In this document: in pieces, positions 1 to 8,530 of the stretch | Layout: every line of letters starts with the position of its first letter | How positions within the stretch are numbered: the stretch's first letter is position 1 | NCBI RefSeq assembly: GCF_900167525.1 | Contig: NZ_FUZQ01000006.1 | Location: 248,001 to 312,000, forward strand | Length of the DNA stretch: 64,000 nt | Origin: Krasilnikoviella flava | GTDB taxonomy: Bacteria > Actinomycetota > Actinomycetes > Actinomycetales > Cellulomonadaceae | Direction: 5' to 3' | Program-made: the position numbers and the translations under genes | The notes under the pieces: generated by a model | The model's input: only the letters and a program-made list of their open reading frames with translations | What the model was told of the DNA's origin: nothing | Databases searched by the model: none

Positions 1-180
1 GGCGTTGGCGAGCTCCCCGGGCTCCAGGCCGGCGTGCACCCGCCGTCCCCGCTCGATCCATCGCGCGGTGCTTTCGGGCGTCGACGCCGTCCCCTCCGTG
101 AGCCACCGGACCGTCTGCTCGTCCTCGCCTGCGTTGTGCGCCTCCACGTCGGCGTCCGTGAACCGCCGCAACCCGATCAT
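1..180 (-). CDS. GNAT-family N-acetyltransferase, N-terminal part only
   Basis: An open minus-strand frame of 60 codons runs off the left edge without a stop. It begins MIGLRRFTDADVEAHNAG and continues with a segment containing VRWLTEG and ARWIERG, the usual opening of RimJ/RimL-like GNAT acetyltransferases, where a beta strand is followed by a 'tip' helix and an RW(L)-type motif. GNAT proteins move an acetyl group from acetyl-CoA to an amine; the substrate cannot be told here because the acetyl-CoA loop lies outside the window. I chose the ATG at 180; an in-frame ATG at 192 is the alternative, and neither has a clear ribosome site. It diverges from the methyltransferase gene. Confidence 0.6.
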   Translation of the reverse strand, partial: MIGLRRFTDADVEAHNAGEDEQTVRWLTEGTASTPESTARWIERGRRVHAGLEPGELANA

Positions 181-264
181 GACGGCCAGCATGACCGGTC
201 GGGGTGCACGCGTCACCGGGAACTGCCTGGTGCCCGCCGGGTCACGTCGGCCTACGGTCGGTGG

Positions 265-990
265 GTGCCCGACGCGATCTTCGACGACCCCACGCTCGCC
301 CGGCTCTACGACCCCCTGGACCCGGACCGCGGCGACCTCGACGCCTACCTGGCGCTCGCGCGCGAGCTGAGCGCGCGCCAGGTGCTCGACGTCGGTTGCG
401 GCACCGGCACGTTCGCCCTGCTGCTCGCGGCGGAAGGGGTCGACGTCGTGGGCGTCGACCCGGCGGCCGCGTCGCTCGACGTCGCCCGGGCCAAGCCCGG
501 CGCCGAGCGCGTGCGCTGGCTGCACGGCGACGCCACCTCCCTCCCGGCCCTCCAGGTGGACCTCGCCACGATGACGGGCAACGTCGCGCAGGTCTTCCTC
601 ACCGACGCCGCGTGGACGGCGACGCTCCGCGGTGTCCGCGCGGCGCTCGCCCCGGGTGGGTACCTCGTCTTCGAGACCCGCGACCCGGCACGCCGCTACT
701 GGGAGCGCTGGACGCGGGAGCACACCTTCGCACGTACCGACGTGCCCGGGGTCGGCATCGTCGAGACGTGGACCGACCTGACCGACGTCTCCGCGCCCTT
801 CGTCACCTTCCACGGCACCATCGCGCTGCCGGACGGGCGCGTGCTGCACTCCGACTCCACGCTGCGCTTCCGCGAGCACGACGAGATCGAGGCGTCGCTC
901 GATCAGTGCGGGTACGTCGTCGAGCAGGTGCGCGACGCCCCCGACCGCCCGGGGCTGGAGTGGGTGTTCGTCGCCCGCGCCGCCGGTTGA
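265..990 (+). CDS. class I SAM-dependent methyltransferase
   Basis: The 241-residue protein carries the SAM-binding motif I VLDVGCGTGTFALLLA (about residues 40-55), followed by the acidic strand end VVGVDPAAASLDVARAK and a later GGYLVFETRDP segment. This is a class I Rossmann methyltransferase of the Methyltransf_25/UbiE-like type, probably cytoplasmic with a small-molecule substrate that cannot be assigned. The GTG at 265 is chosen because homologous sequence begins there and TACGGT lies at 253-258, six bases upstream, fitting a leaderless transcript; the open frame extends further upstream but without family-like sequence. Its stop codon lies in a 14-bp palindrome shared with the convergent gene. 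Confidence 0.8.
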   Translation: MPDAIFDDPTLARLYDPLDPDRGDLDAYLALARELSARQVLDVGCGTGTFALLLAAEGVDVVGVDPAAASLDVARAKPGAERVRWLHGDATSLPALQVDLATMTGNVAQVFLTDAAWTATLRGVRAALAPGGYLVFETRDPARRYWERWTREHTFARTDVPGVGIVETWTDLTDVSAPFVTFHGTIALPDGRVLHSDSTLRFREHDEIEASLDQCGYVVEQVRDAPDRPGLEWVFVARAAG

Positions 991-998
991 GCTCAACC
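985..998. repeat. 14-bp palindrome giving stop codons to both convergent genes
   Basis: GGTTGAGCTCAACC is a perfect palindrome. Its TGA at 988-990 ends the methyltransferase gene, and the TCA at 993-995 ends the minus-strand oxidoreductase gene. GGTTGAG is also the outer end of the dispersed repeat seen near 27383 and 38231, so this may be a collapsed remnant of that family. Confidence 0.45.
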
Positions 999-2009
999 TG
1001 CCGTGCGGACGACCATCTTCCCGGTGTTGGCGCCGCGCATCATGTCGACGAACGCCTGCGGGGCGTTCTCGATGCCGTCGACCACGGTCTCGTCGTAGGC
1101 GATCTTCCCGTCGGCGAACCAGCCGGTCATGAGCTCGCGGAACGCGGGCGCGTGGTCGAGGTAGCCGGCGAGCGTGAAGCCCTTGAGCATGAGCCCGCGG
1201 GTGATGAGGTTCGCCATGTTGTCCGGCCCGGGCAGGCGGTCGGTGGTGTTGTAGCCGGCGATGGCGCCGCACAGCGCGACCCGGCCGCCGTCGTTCATCA
1301 CGTCGAGCGCCGCGGTGAGGTGGTCGCCGCCGACGTTGTCGAAGAAGACGTCGACGCCGCCCGGCACCAGCCCGGGCAGCTGCTCGCGCACGGGTGCGTC
1401 CTTGTAGTTCAGGGCGGCGTCGTAGCCGTACTTCGAGGTGAGCAGCTCGACCTTCTCCGCCGACCCCGCCGACCCGACGACCCGACCCGCGCCGAGCAGC
1501 CGCGCGATCTGGCCCGCGGCGGTGCCGACGGCGCCCGCGGCGCCCGAGACGAACACGGTGTCGCCGGGCTTCATGCCCGCGATGGCGGTGAGGCCGACGT
1601 AGCCGGTGAGGCCCGTCATGCCGAGGATGCCCAGGTGCAGCGACAGGGGCACGCCCGGCAGCTCCGGCACGACGCGGAACCCGCGCGCGTCCTCCTGCAC
1701 GACGTCGCGCCAGCCGTGCTGGTGCAGCACGATCGCGCCGACGGGGACGTCGTCCGACGCGGACTCGACGACGCGCCCGATCGCACCGCCCGTCATGGTC
1801 TCCCCCAGGGCGAACGGCGGGGTGTAGCTCTTCACGTCGTTCATGCGCCCCCGCATGTAGGGGTCGACGGAGACGAACTCGTTGGCGACGCGGACCTGGC
1901 CCGGCTCGAGGTCGCCGTACGTGACCTGGACGGTGCGGAAGTCGTCCGGCGTCGGCCACCCGGAGGGGCGGGCGGCGAGCTGGACCTGGGTGCTGACGAT
2001 CGAGGACAT
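993..2009 (-). CDS. NADP-dependent oxidoreductase, MDR superfamily (CurA/alkenal reductase type)
   Basis: This 338-residue protein matches the zinc-free medium-chain dehydrogenase family that includes curcumin reductase CurA and 2-alkenal reductases, which reduce carbon-carbon double bonds of enals and enones with NADPH. It shows a GroES-like N-terminal half with SVDPYMRGRM near residue 50, the LGMTGLTGYVGL segment, the glycine-rich nucleotide site VFVSGAAGAVGTAAGQIA, and FFDNVGGDHL. No zinc-ligand cysteine cluster is visible, as expected for this branch. It lies 33 bases downstream of the DUF1304 gene and is probably cotranscribed with it under the divergent TetR regulator. Confidence 0.85.
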   Translation of the reverse strand: MSSIVSTQVQLAARPSGWPTPDDFRTVQVTYGDLEPGQVRVANEFVSVDPYMRGRMNDVKSYTPPFALGETMTGGAIGRVVESASDDVPVGAIVLHQHGWRDVVQEDARGFRVVPELPGVPLSLHLGILGMTGLTGYVGLTAIAGMKPGDTVFVSGAAGAVGTAAGQIARLLGAGRVVGSAGSAEKVELLTSKYGYDAALNYKDAPVREQLPGLVPGGVDVFFDNVGGDHLTAALDVMNDGGRVALCGAIAGYNTTDRLPGPDNMANLITRGLMLKGFTLAGYLDHAPAFRELMTGWFADGKIAYDETVVDGIENAPQAFVDMMRGANTGKMVVRTAG

Positions 2010-2042
2010 GCGGGTGGTGCCTTCTTCCGGTGGAGCGGGTGG

Positions 2043-2429
2043 TCAGAGCGCGAGGCCGGCGACGAGCGCGACGACGGCGAGCAGCGGCACGGCGCCCTGC
2101 TTGATCGCCGCGCCTCGCTTGCCGGGCGAGGACAGGAACAGGACGAGGGCCGCGGCGAGCATGCTGCCGGTGCCGGCCAGCACGAGCGCCGCGCCGGCAC
2201 CCGTGGTCCCGGCCGCGACGAGCACGATGCCGACCGCCGTCACGACGGCGAGGAACAGGTTGTAGAAGCCCTGGTTGAAGGCCAGCTCACGCGTGGCGGC
2301 GGCCTCCTGCTCGGTGGTGCCGAACGTGGCACGCGCCCGGGGCGTGGTCCACGCGACGGACTCGAGCCAGAAGATGAACACGTGGAGCGCGGCGGCGACC
2401 CCCGCCAGGACGAGCCCTACGGCGACCAT
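2043..2429 (-). CDS. DUF1304 family small membrane protein
   Basis: The protein has 128 residues and about four hydrophobic segments. The pattern LHVFIFWLESVAWTTPRAR, then ELAFNQGFYNLFLA, is characteristic of the DUF1304 (YkgJ/YqhR-like) family of integral membrane proteins of unknown function. The ATG at 2429 is chosen because AGGGAGAA sits just upstream; a longer reading from 2489 adds an N-terminus unlike the family and would run into the operator. It is the first gene of a short minus-strand unit with the oxidoreductase and is transcribed away from the TetR gene. Confidence 0.8.
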   Translation of the reverse strand: MVAVGLVLAGVAAALHVFIFWLESVAWTTPRARATFGTTEQEAAATRELAFNQGFYNLFLAVVTAVGIVLVAAGTTGAGAALVLAGTGSMLAAALVLFLSSPGKRGAAIKQGAVPLLAVVALVAGLAL

Positions 2430-2472
2430 CGGTTCTCCCTGTTGCCTGCCCGGCGCGAGGCCGGGCTGATTC

Positions 2473-2514
2473 TGTAACGGTCGGTCCACTGTATATACTG
2501 CAACGAGCGTTACA
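2473..2514. promoter_or_regulatory. candidate TetR operator and divergent promoter
   Basis: Between the divergent DUF1304 and TetR genes lies an imperfect inverted repeat: TGTAACGGTCGGT at 2473-2485 and AACGAGCGTTACA at 2502-2514, matching at 11 of 13 positions when folded. The central sequence includes the palindrome GTATATAC at 2491-2498, which also contains TATACT, a good -10 hexamer for the plus strand. A regulator bound here would cover both promoters. The assignment to the adjacent TetR protein is inferred from position. Confidence 0.55.
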
Positions 2515-2529
2515 CAACTTGGAGGCAGG

Positions 2530-3108
2530 ATGGGCAGGGCGCAGGGGTTCGAGACCGGGCAGGCGGTCCGGGCGGCGCGCGAGGTGTTCTGGCGCGACGG
2601 CTACGCGGAGGCGTCCGTCCCCGCGCTCGAGCGCGCCACGGGCCTGAACCGGTCGAGCATCTACCACGCCTTCGGCTCCAAGCGCGGGCTCTTCGATGCC
2701 GCCGTGCAGAGCTACCTCGACGAGGTCGTCCGCCCCCGGCTGCGCCCCCTGGTCGCCGACGCCGTCGCCCCCGACGCCCTCGTCGGCTACCTGACCGGCC
2801 TGCGCGCCGCGCTCGCCCGGGCGGAGGAGATCCAGGGCGCCGCGGGCTGCCTGCTGGTCAACACGTCCAGCTCCCCCCTCGCGAGCGACGACGCCGTCCG
2901 GCAGACCGTCGCCGACTACCGAGCGGAGCTGCGCGCCGCCCTCCGGCGCGGGGTCGTCGCGATGCGCCCGGACGCACCGGAGGCGGACGCCGACCGGCTC
3001 GCCGACGTCTGCACGGCCCTCGTGATCAGCGCCTTCACCCTCGTGCGGGTGGACCCGCCGAGCGCGCTGCACTGCCTGGACACCGCCGTCGACGTGCTCA
3101 AGCACTGA
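2530..3108 (+). CDS. TetR/AcrR family transcriptional regulator
   Basis: The 192-residue protein has the TetR N-terminal helix-turn-helix: AAREVFWRDGYAEASVPALE, then GLNRSSIYHAFGSKRGLFDA at about residues 40-60. The C-terminal ligand and dimer domain contains AAGCLLVNTSSS, typical of the TetR_C_16 and AcrR-like groups. GGAGG at 2521-2525 precedes the ATG. It is divergent from the DUF1304/oxidoreductase pair, and the palindrome between them suggests it represses both itself and that pair, perhaps in response to a reactive carbonyl compound; the ligand is inference. Confidence 0.85.
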   Translation: MGRAQGFETGQAVRAAREVFWRDGYAEASVPALERATGLNRSSIYHAFGSKRGLFDAAVQSYLDEVVRPRLRPLVADAVAPDALVGYLTGLRAALARAEEIQGAAGCLLVNTSSSPLASDDAVRQTVADYRAELRAALRRGVVAMRPDAPEADADRLADVCTALVISAFTLVRVDPPSALHCLDTAVDVLKH

Positions 3109-3131
3109 CCCCGCCCGGCTGAGCGCCCGCG

Positions 3132-3157
3132 GGTCGAGCCCGGTCTCGACAGGCTCG
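3132..3157. repeat. dispersed palindromic repeat, short copy
   Basis: GGTCGAGCC at 3132-3140 is followed by GGTCTCGACAGGCTCG at 3142-3157. The right part is one arm of the repeat found in full at 27383, 37289 and elsewhere. The rest of 3109-3349 shows no gene; it holds this repeat and the untranslated leader of the carboxypeptidase gene. Confidence 0.6.
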
Positions 3158-3349
3158 TCGGTGGATCAGGAGTCGGCGCCCGCAGCAGAGTGCGCCCCCG
3201 TCTCCGTGCAGCAACATGGCGAATACTCGAGAAACTGTCTGTCCGGGCGACCTCAGCGCGCCGAACGCCGCCTTCGGCGCAAGGATGCTGCTCACCGGCA
3301 CGACGGAGTGCCGGGCTGCACCACGGACAACCACCACCGGAGGTTTCAC

Positions 3350-4594
3350 GTGCGTCTTTCTTCCCCTCGACCCCGACGTCTCGTCGCCGCCCTCGCGGCC
3401 GGCGCCACCGTCGCCGGTCTCGCCGCCACGTCGGCCGCTGCGGCGCCGGTGCGGACGGCCCCGCCCGCGCCCGACGAGCAGGGCACCTGCAAGACCTTCG
3501 ACGACCCGCAGTTCAACGGCTGGACCACCCACGCGGAGCTGAAGCGGGAGCTCGCGCAGCTCGAGCGGACCAGCAACGGCCGCGTCCAGGTCGACGTCGC
3601 CGGCCACACCCACCAGGGCCGCGAGCTGTACACCGCGCGCGTCGGCACGGGCGACCGCGTGCTGCTGGTGCAGAGCGCCATCCACGGCAACGAGCGCACC
3701 GGCACCGAGGCGCTCCTCGGCATCCTCAAGAAGCTCGGCAGCGGGAACGACGCCGCGACCCGCCGGGCGCTGGAGAACGTCACCCTGGTCGCGATGCCCA
3801 TGGTCAACCCCGACGGCGGCGAGCTGAACCGCCGCATGAACGTCGTCCCGTGGGACGACGTCGTGGCCGACTTCCCGCAGCTCGCCGGTGCTCCGCGCGC
3901 CTGGTACCACTCGCTGACCGGCGACGGCATCGACCAGCCCGGCTTCGACCTCAACCGCGACTTCAACCCCGACCTGGACTACGTACCACAGCCGGAGGAC
4001 CTGCCCGGGCAGCAGGTCGACGCCGGGTTCTTCCTGTCCCCGGAGTCGCAGACGATCCGCGACGTCTACGTCGGGCTGCAGGAGGAGTTCGGCACCGTCG
4101 ACGCCGTCGTCGACCTGCACCACATGGGCCCGTGCGACGACCTGACGGGCGGCCCCCAGGACGGCAAGCCCATCTCCGTGTCGCTGGACTACCCGCCGCT
4201 GGGCGTGAACGACGGCGCCGCCTACCAGGCGGACTGGCCGCTGCTCGACCAGGACAGGTCACGGCGCTACGCGCTTGCCGTCGCGAACGGCATCCAGGCG
4301 CAGTACGGCACGCAGTCGCCGCTGGCCGCCGTCGGGCGCTACTTCCACCCCGACGCGCGCGAGTACGCCGGCCAGGGGCGGTCCGCGTTCGCCCTCAACG
4401 GGTCGGCGACCGTGCTGTTCGAGGTGCGCGGCCAGCAGGACGACCTCGGCCAGAAGCTGCACGGCATGCTCGTGCAGAGCGTGCGCACCGGCGTGGAGTC
4501 CCTCATCGACGCGATGGCCACCGGCGAGGTCGACAGCCTCGACGGCGACGCGTTCTTCGAGCTCCCGGACTACGGGTGGGAGGACGCCGACTGA
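3350..4594 (+). CDS. secreted M14 family zinc carboxypeptidase
   Basis: The 414-residue precursor begins with a basic, then hydrophobic signal peptide ending near SAAAAPVRT. The M14 zinc site is visible: H112 and E115 in AIHGNERTGTEA, a His in DLHHMGP (257/258), and the general base E358 in TVLFEVRGQ. Between them stand MPMVNPDGGELNRR and FDLNRDFNPD, which carry the substrate-carboxylate contacts of this family. It should remove C-terminal residues from peptides outside the cell. The GTG at 3350 is fixed by GGAGG at 3339-3343; an upstream open frame from 3161 lacks signal-peptide character. Confidence 0.88.
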   Translation: MRLSSPRPRRLVAALAAGATVAGLAATSAAAAPVRTAPPAPDEQGTCKTFDDPQFNGWTTHAELKRELAQLERTSNGRVQVDVAGHTHQGRELYTARVGTGDRVLLVQSAIHGNERTGTEALLGILKKLGSGNDAATRRALENVTLVAMPMVNPDGGELNRRMNVVPWDDVVADFPQLAGAPRAWYHSLTGDGIDQPGFDLNRDFNPDLDYVPQPEDLPGQQVDAGFFLSPESQTIRDVYVGLQEEFGTVDAVVDLHHMGPCDDLTGGPQDGKPISVSLDYPPLGVNDGAAYQADWPLLDQDRSRRYALAVANGIQAQYGTQSPLAAVGRYFHPDAREYAGQGRSAFALNGSATVLFEVRGQQDDLGQKLHGMLVQSVRTGVESLIDAMATGEVDSLDGDAFFELPDYGWEDAD

Positions 4595-4603
4595 CGGCAG
4601 CCG

Positions 4604-4660
4604 GCACGAGCACGACGAGCCCGGCCCGCGTCGACGGACGCGGGCCGGGCTCGCTCGTGC
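4604..4660 (+). terminator. strong hairpin terminator after the carboxypeptidase gene
   Basis: A perfect 16-bp stem (4617-4632 with 4637-4652) encloses the loop GACG. Seven further base pairs (4604-4610 with 4654-4660) extend it after a short internal loop. There is no T tract, as is common in high-GC actinobacteria. Confidence 0.75.
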
Positions 4661-4702
4661 GCGCCCGTGGCCGCGGCCCCGCACCAGGGGTACGGTCCGA
4701 CC

Positions 4703-5155
4703 ATGTCGGCCGAGACGGTCCCCGCGCGCACTCGCCGTCGACGACGCGTCGGGTGGGTGGCGATCGCCGCCGTCACCGTGGTCGCCGTGGTCGGGATGGC
4801 ACAGCTGTACCCGCTGCCCCGCACCGCCGACGTCCTGTCGCCACCCGCCGACGCCACGGCCGAGGAGGTCGTGCGCGCCTATCTGGAGGCGATCGACGCG
4901 CACGACTGTGACACCGCGCAGGACCTCACCGCACCGTCGTTCGCCGCCGTCACCGAATCCATGTGCCACGACGCCGCGAGCCTGACGACCACTGAACTCC
5001 AGACCGTGGGCACGGGTGCCGTCCATGCCAGCTTCGACATCGACCGGCGACTGTTCGCCGAGGACGTCTCCGTCCCCGAGGACGGCTGGGGCTGGACCTA
5101 CTACCTCACCCGCGGCCCCGAGGGGTGGCGGGTCAGCGACGCCGGCAACGGCTGA
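4703..5155 (+). CDS. uncharacterised membrane-anchored protein
   Basis: I do not recognise a named family. The 150-residue product has a basic N-terminus (TRRRRR), one transmembrane helix (VGWVAIAAVTVVAVVGMAQL) and an extracytoplasmic domain starting ADATAEEVVRAYLEAIDAHD. That opening resembles NTF2-like or DUF4878-type stalk domains in which a helix of the form VxxYLxAIxxHD is common. Two cysteines (near DCDTA and MCHDA) may form a disulfide. ATG 4703 follows TACGGT (4691-4696) by six bases, which fits a leaderless start. The last 55 bases overlap the 3' end of the opposite-strand gene. Confidence 0.6.
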   Translation: MSAETVPARTRRRRRVGWVAIAAVTVVAVVGMAQLYPLPRTADVLSPPADATAEEVVRAYLEAIDAHDCDTAQDLTAPSFAAVTESMCHDAASLTTTELQTVGTGAVHASFDIDRRLFAEDVSVPEDGWGWTYYLTRGPEGWRVSDAGNG

Positions 5156-5871
5156 CGCATGCCGGACGGGGCCACGGCCCGCGTCCCGGCCATGTCGTGT
5201 CCGGGCCGGTGGCCGTCGCACGCGACGGCGAACAGGTAGGCCACGATCACGCTCAGCACGGCGAGCTCGCCGCCCTCCTCGACCGCCGTCACGAGGTACG
5301 TGTGGGGCGCACGACCCTCCACCACGACGTGCAGCTGGTCGACCAGGACACCGAAGCCGGCGAGCGCCACGGTCAGGAGCAGGAGCACGATCGAGGCGGC
5401 GCGCGCGGCGGGGCTCGATCGCAGGTGCGCGGCCAGGAGCACGGCGCCCAGCACGAGCGCGAGCCCCGCGAGCCACACCAGCTCGCCGATCGCGGGTCCG
5501 GCGACGGGTGCCGGGCTGCGCGCGAGCCAGGCACCGGCGCGCTCGTGCAGCATGAGGCGGTCGTCGACGAGCACGACGACGAACCCGAGCGCCCAGGCCG
5601 CCATGACCGGCCAGCGCAGCCGCACGGCGACCCAGCCCAGGAGCCCGGCCGCCCAGGCCACCTGGACCGCGAAGAGCACCTCCCCGTACCCCCACTCACG
5701 CCCGAGGCGGAACCCTGGCTCGGCGGGCCACCCGGCAAGCCGGTGCCCGAGGTACGCCGACACCAGCGCCCCGACCAGCGCAAGGAGCATCACGAGCAGG
5801 ACGGCGGCAGGTCCGCGGCGCACCCCGACCGCATCGGCGACGCGCCGGCGCCCGCCCGCCGGCCGACTCAC
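5101..5871 (-). CDS. polytopic membrane protein, tandem paralogue A
   Basis: This is a 256-residue protein of unknown function with about six or seven hydrophobic segments. It shares with the upstream gene the blocks GYGEVLFAVQVAWAAGLLGW, then VLVDQLHVVVEG, TAVEEGGELAVLSVIVAYLF and GHRP, so the two are tandem duplicates. Compared with its paralogue it holds an extra middle section of about 50 residues containing DDRLMLHE, an acidic/histidine motif that could bind metal. The GTG start overlaps the preceding stop codon (GTGA), so translation is coupled. The C-terminal tail is hydrophilic and its coding DNA overlaps the convergent gene. Confidence 0.65.
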   Translation of the reverse strand: MSRPAGGRRRVADAVGVRRGPAAVLLVMLLALVGALVSAYLGHRLAGWPAEPGFRLGREWGYGEVLFAVQVAWAAGLLGWVAVRLRWPVMAAWALGFVVVLVDDRLMLHERAGAWLARSPAPVAGPAIGELVWLAGLALVLGAVLLAAHLRSSPAARAASIVLLLLTVALAGFGVLVDQLHVVVEGRAPHTYLVTAVEEGGELAVLSVIVAYLFAVACDGHRPGHDMAGTRAVAPSGMRQPLPASLTRHPSGPRVR

Positions 5872-6461
5872 GGGGCCCTCGCCGGGACGGCGACACCCGG
5901 CCGGACGTCCGGCGGCGCCGCGATCACGGGGGCCGGGCGCACGCCCATCAGCCGCGCCAGCCGTGGCCCCGGCCGAGGCCGGTGACCGCAGGCGACCACG
6001 GCGAACAGGAACGCCACCAGCACGCTCATCACCGCGATCTCGCCGCCGTCCTCCAGGGCCGTGAGGAGAGCGTCGGGGAACCCGCCGTCCGTGAACCGGT
6101 GCAGGAGGTCGAGGACGACGCCCGTGGCGAAGAGCCCGCCGGCGAGCAGGACGAGGACGCCGGAGACGGCCCGCGCGTCAGGTCCGGCGCGCAGGTGGAG
6201 CGTCAGCACGACCTGCCGCCACCGGACCGCGGCCCACACCAGGAGGGCCGCCGCCCAGACGGTCAGGACCGAGAAGAACATCTCGCCGTAGCCCGTCTCC
6301 TGCGCCAGCCCGAACGCCAGGTGCGACGGCCGACCGATCGTCCGGCGCCCGAGGTGAGCGACCACGAGGCCGCCCACGACCGCCAGGAGCATCACCGCGA
6401 GAGTCGCGGCAGGGCCGCCGCGCAGCCCCAGGAGCGTGACCGCCCCGCGCAGCATCGCCAT
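5868..6461 (-). CDS. polytopic membrane protein, tandem paralogue B
   Basis: The 197-residue protein of unknown function has about five hydrophobic segments. Shared blocks with the next gene are GYGEMFFSVLTVWAAALLVW, VLDLLHRFTDGG, TALEDGGEIAVMSVLVAFLF and GHRP. It lacks the DDRLMLHE-containing segment. ATG 6461 is set by GAGGAG seven bases upstream; a GTG nine codons earlier has no such site. The pair lies just downstream of a two-component system and a direct repeat that could be its operator, suggesting it belongs to that regulon (inference). Confidence 0.65.
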   Translation of the reverse strand: MAMLRGAVTLLGLRGGPAATLAVMLLAVVGGLVVAHLGRRTIGRPSHLAFGLAQETGYGEMFFSVLTVWAAALLVWAAVRWRQVVLTLHLRAGPDARAVSGVLVLLAGGLFATGVVLDLLHRFTDGGFPDALLTALEDGGEIAVMSVLVAFLFAVVACGHRPRPGPRLARLMGVRPAPVIAAPPDVRPGVAVPARAP

Positions 6462-6508
6462 GACCGTTCTCCTCTCGAAGACCGCCACGTCGTCGGGCCG
6501 CCGGCCGC

Positions 6509-6541
6509 ACGCTAACCAGCGCTCATGAGAGAAAGATGAGA
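6509..6541 (-). promoter_or_regulatory. candidate response-regulator site over the paralogue-pair promoter
   Basis: Read on the minus strand, TCTCAT occurs twice with an 11-base period (plus-strand ATGAGA at 6525-6530 and 6536-6541). Downstream is TAGCGT (plus-strand ACGCTA at 6509-6514), a fair -10 hexamer. The repeat covers the place of a -35 box, which is otherwise poor, as at activator-dependent promoters. Binding by the adjacent regulator is inference. Confidence 0.35.
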
Positions 6542-6551
6542 CGGACGCAGG

Positions 6552-7211
6552 TCAGGCCCCCGGGACGGCCAGCCCCGCGTCGTACGCCCACACCACGAGC
6601 TGCACGCGGTCGCGTGCCCCCGTCTTGGTCATGATCCGGCTGAGGTGCGACTTCACCGTGCTCGGCTCGAGGAACAGGGCCGCGGCGATCTCGGCGTTGG
6701 ACGACCCGCGGCACAGCAACGCGACGATCTCCTGCTCACGCCCCGTGAGCAGCCCGGACGCGGCCGGGTCGGCGACGACGGGGCCCCGGCGCCGCGCGAA
6801 CTCGTCGATGACGCGTCGCGTGAGGGTCTGGTCCACGAGCCCGTCACCCGCGGCGACGCGGCGCACGGCGTCGACCAGCACGTCCGGCTCGGCGTCCTTG
6901 AGCAGGAACCCGGAGGCGCCCGCCTCGAGGGCGCCGAACACGTAGTCGTCCAGGTCGAACGTGCTCACCACGAGGACGGGGACGGGGTCGACGACGCCGG
7001 GCCCGGCGAGCTCACGCGTCGCGGTGATGCCGTCGCCGCCGGGCATCCGCACGTCCATGCACACGACGTCGGGCCGCTCGCGGCGCGCCACCCGCACGGC
7101 GTCGGCCCCGTTCGAGGCCTCGCCCACCACCTCGAGGCCCTCGCTCTGCAGGATCACGGTGAACCCGGCGCGCACCACCGCCTGGTCGTCCACCAGCACG
7201 ACGCGCGTCAC
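6552..7211 (-). CDS. NarL/LuxR-type response regulator
   Basis: The 219-residue protein has a receiver domain with acidic pair D8-D9, the phosphorylation site D53 in [13 protein letters not shown] and the conserved lysine in [10 protein letters not shown] LuxR-type helix-turn-helix follows ([16 protein letters not shown], then [20 protein letters not shown]). It is the partner of the kinase immediately upstream; the GTG start overlaps the kinase stop as GTGA. The cognate kinase and ABC exporter upstream suggest a role in sensing envelope stress or an antimicrobial compound, by analogy with similar actinobacterial modules. Confidence 0.92.
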   Translation of the reverse strand: MTRVVLVDDQAVVRAGFTVILQSEGLEVVGEASNGADAVRVARRERPDVVCMDVRMPGGDGITATRELAGPGVVDPVPVLVVSTFDLDDYVFGALEAGASGFLLKDAEPDVLVDAVRRVAAGDGLVDQTLTRRVIDEFARRRGPVVADPAASGLLTGREQEIVALLCRGSSNAEIAAALFLEPSTVKSHLSRIMTKTGARDRVQLVVWAYDAGLAVPGA

Positions 7212-8530
7212 CGGGCGACCTGTCCGGCGCGCTGGCGGGCGGGGGCCGCGCTCTCGGGACGCGGCACGGTCAGGCGCACCAGCCAGCCGCCGCCGGAGGT
7301 GCGGCGCGCGGTCAGCCGGCCGCCGACGAGCTCCGCACGCTCGGTCATGCCGATGACGCCGTGACCGGGCCCTGCCTCCTCGGGCGGCGCGATCGCCGCC
7401 GGCCGGTCGGCCGGGCCGTTGCGGACCGTCACCGCGAGCTCGTCCTCGTCGTACACCGTCTCGACGTCCACCGCGCTGCCCGGCGCGTGCCGGCGGGCGT
7501 TGGCGAGCGACTCCTGCAGCACCCGGTACACGGTGAGCTGCGCCGTCGGCGGCAGGTCGTAGGGGTCGCCCCGGCGCGTCTCCTGCACCCGCGTGCCGGT
7601 GCTGCGGGCGAGGTCGAGCAGGGCGGGCACGTCCGCGAGGGTCGGCTGCGGGGCGGAGGGTGCGTCGTCGCCGTCGCCGGTGTCCCGCAGGATGCCGACG
7701 ACGAGCCGCAGGTTCTCGAGCGTCTCGCGTCCCTGCCCGCGGATCCAGCGCAGCGACTCCTTCGCCCGCTCCGGGTCGCCGGTCACGAGCCGTTCGGCGG
7801 CGGCGGCCTGCACGACGATCCCGGAGAGGTGGTGCGCCGCGACGTCGTGCAGCTCACGGGCCATCCGCCCCCGCTCGGCGAGGACCGCCTGCGCCGCGAG
7901 CGCCTCGCGCTCGCGCTCCGCCTGCGCGACGCGCGCCCGCAGCTGCGCCAGCAGCTCCCGGCGGGTGCCGACGTACGCGCCCACCAGCACGGCGCCGAGG
8001 TACGTGACGAGCGCGGACACCAGCCCGCCCCACAGCTGGGTGCCGACGGGCACGCCGAGCTCCGCGGCCGACGCCGGGCCGCCGAGCACGTACCCGAGCA
8101 GCACCTGCACGACGGCGGTCGCGGCCGCCGCTCCGAGGGCCGGGCGGCGCGGGGCGTAGACACCCACGGAGTACGCGGCCATCAGCCCCGCCGGCGCCTG
8201 GAAGCTCATGAACGCCGGCAGCAGCGGTGCCAGCGCCAGCTGGCCGAGCAGCGTGAGCGCCAGGCACAGCATCGGCCACCGGCGGCGCAGCGTCAGCGCC
8301 ATCGCCTGACCGACGATGACGACGCACGCCGCCACCGTCGCCCCGGTGCTCATGCCGTCGAGCGACGCCCGGGCGCCGAACGTCTCGCCGAGGTTGGAGG
8401 ACACCAGCTGCAGCACGGCCACGAACAGGCCGACGGACATCACCGCGACCACGGCTCCGAGCAGCGCGTCGCGGCCCGTGGGGGTCCGGACGCCGAGGGC
8501 GTCGAGCCGCCGGCGCAGCACGTCGAGCAC
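7208..8530 (-). CDS. sensor histidine kinase, NarL-system type
   Basis: The 440-residue protein has an N-terminal membrane domain of about five or six helices without a large extracellular loop. A coiled region ([18 protein letters not shown]) leads to the HisKA_3 dimerisation box [20 protein letters not shown] with the phospho-acceptor His near residue 226. The HATPase domain shows [15 protein letters not shown] and [19 protein letters not shown] 8530 has GGAGG four bases upstream; the open frame continues far upstream without sense. The lack of an input loop suggests it senses within the membrane or through the neighbouring ABC exporter, as in intramembrane-sensing kinases (inference). Confidence 0.88.
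   Translation of the reverse strand: MLDVLRRRLDALGVRTPTGRDALLGAVVAVMSVGLFVAVLQLVSSNLGETFGARASLDGMSTGATVAACVVIVGQAMALTLRRRWPMLCLALTLLGQLALAPLLPAFMSFQAPAGLMAAYSVGVYAPRRPALGAAAATAVVQVLLGYVLGGPASAAELGVPVGTQLWGGLVSALVTYLGAVLVGAYVGTRRELLAQLRARVAQAEREREALAAQAVLAERGRMARELHDVAAHHLSGIVVQAAAAERLVTGDPERAKESLRWIRGQGRETLENLRLVVGILRDTGDGDDAPSAPQPTLADVPALLDLARSTGTRVQETRRGDPYDLPPTAQLTVYRVLQESLANARRHAPGSAVDVETVYDEDELAVTVRNGPADRPAAIAPPEEAGPGHGVIGMTERAELVGGRLTARRTSGGGWLVRLTVPRPESAAPARQRAGQVAR

Noticed and set aside
3161-3349. A longer start for the carboxypeptidase at 3161
   Set aside because: The extra residues are not like a signal peptide, and GGAGG lies directly before GTG 3350, which begins a proper signal peptide.
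5101-5155. A sequencing frameshift at the antiparallel overlap of two genes
   Set aside because: Both frames stay open with clean stops and the overlap covers only poorly conserved C-termini, so a true tail-to-tail overlap is simpler.
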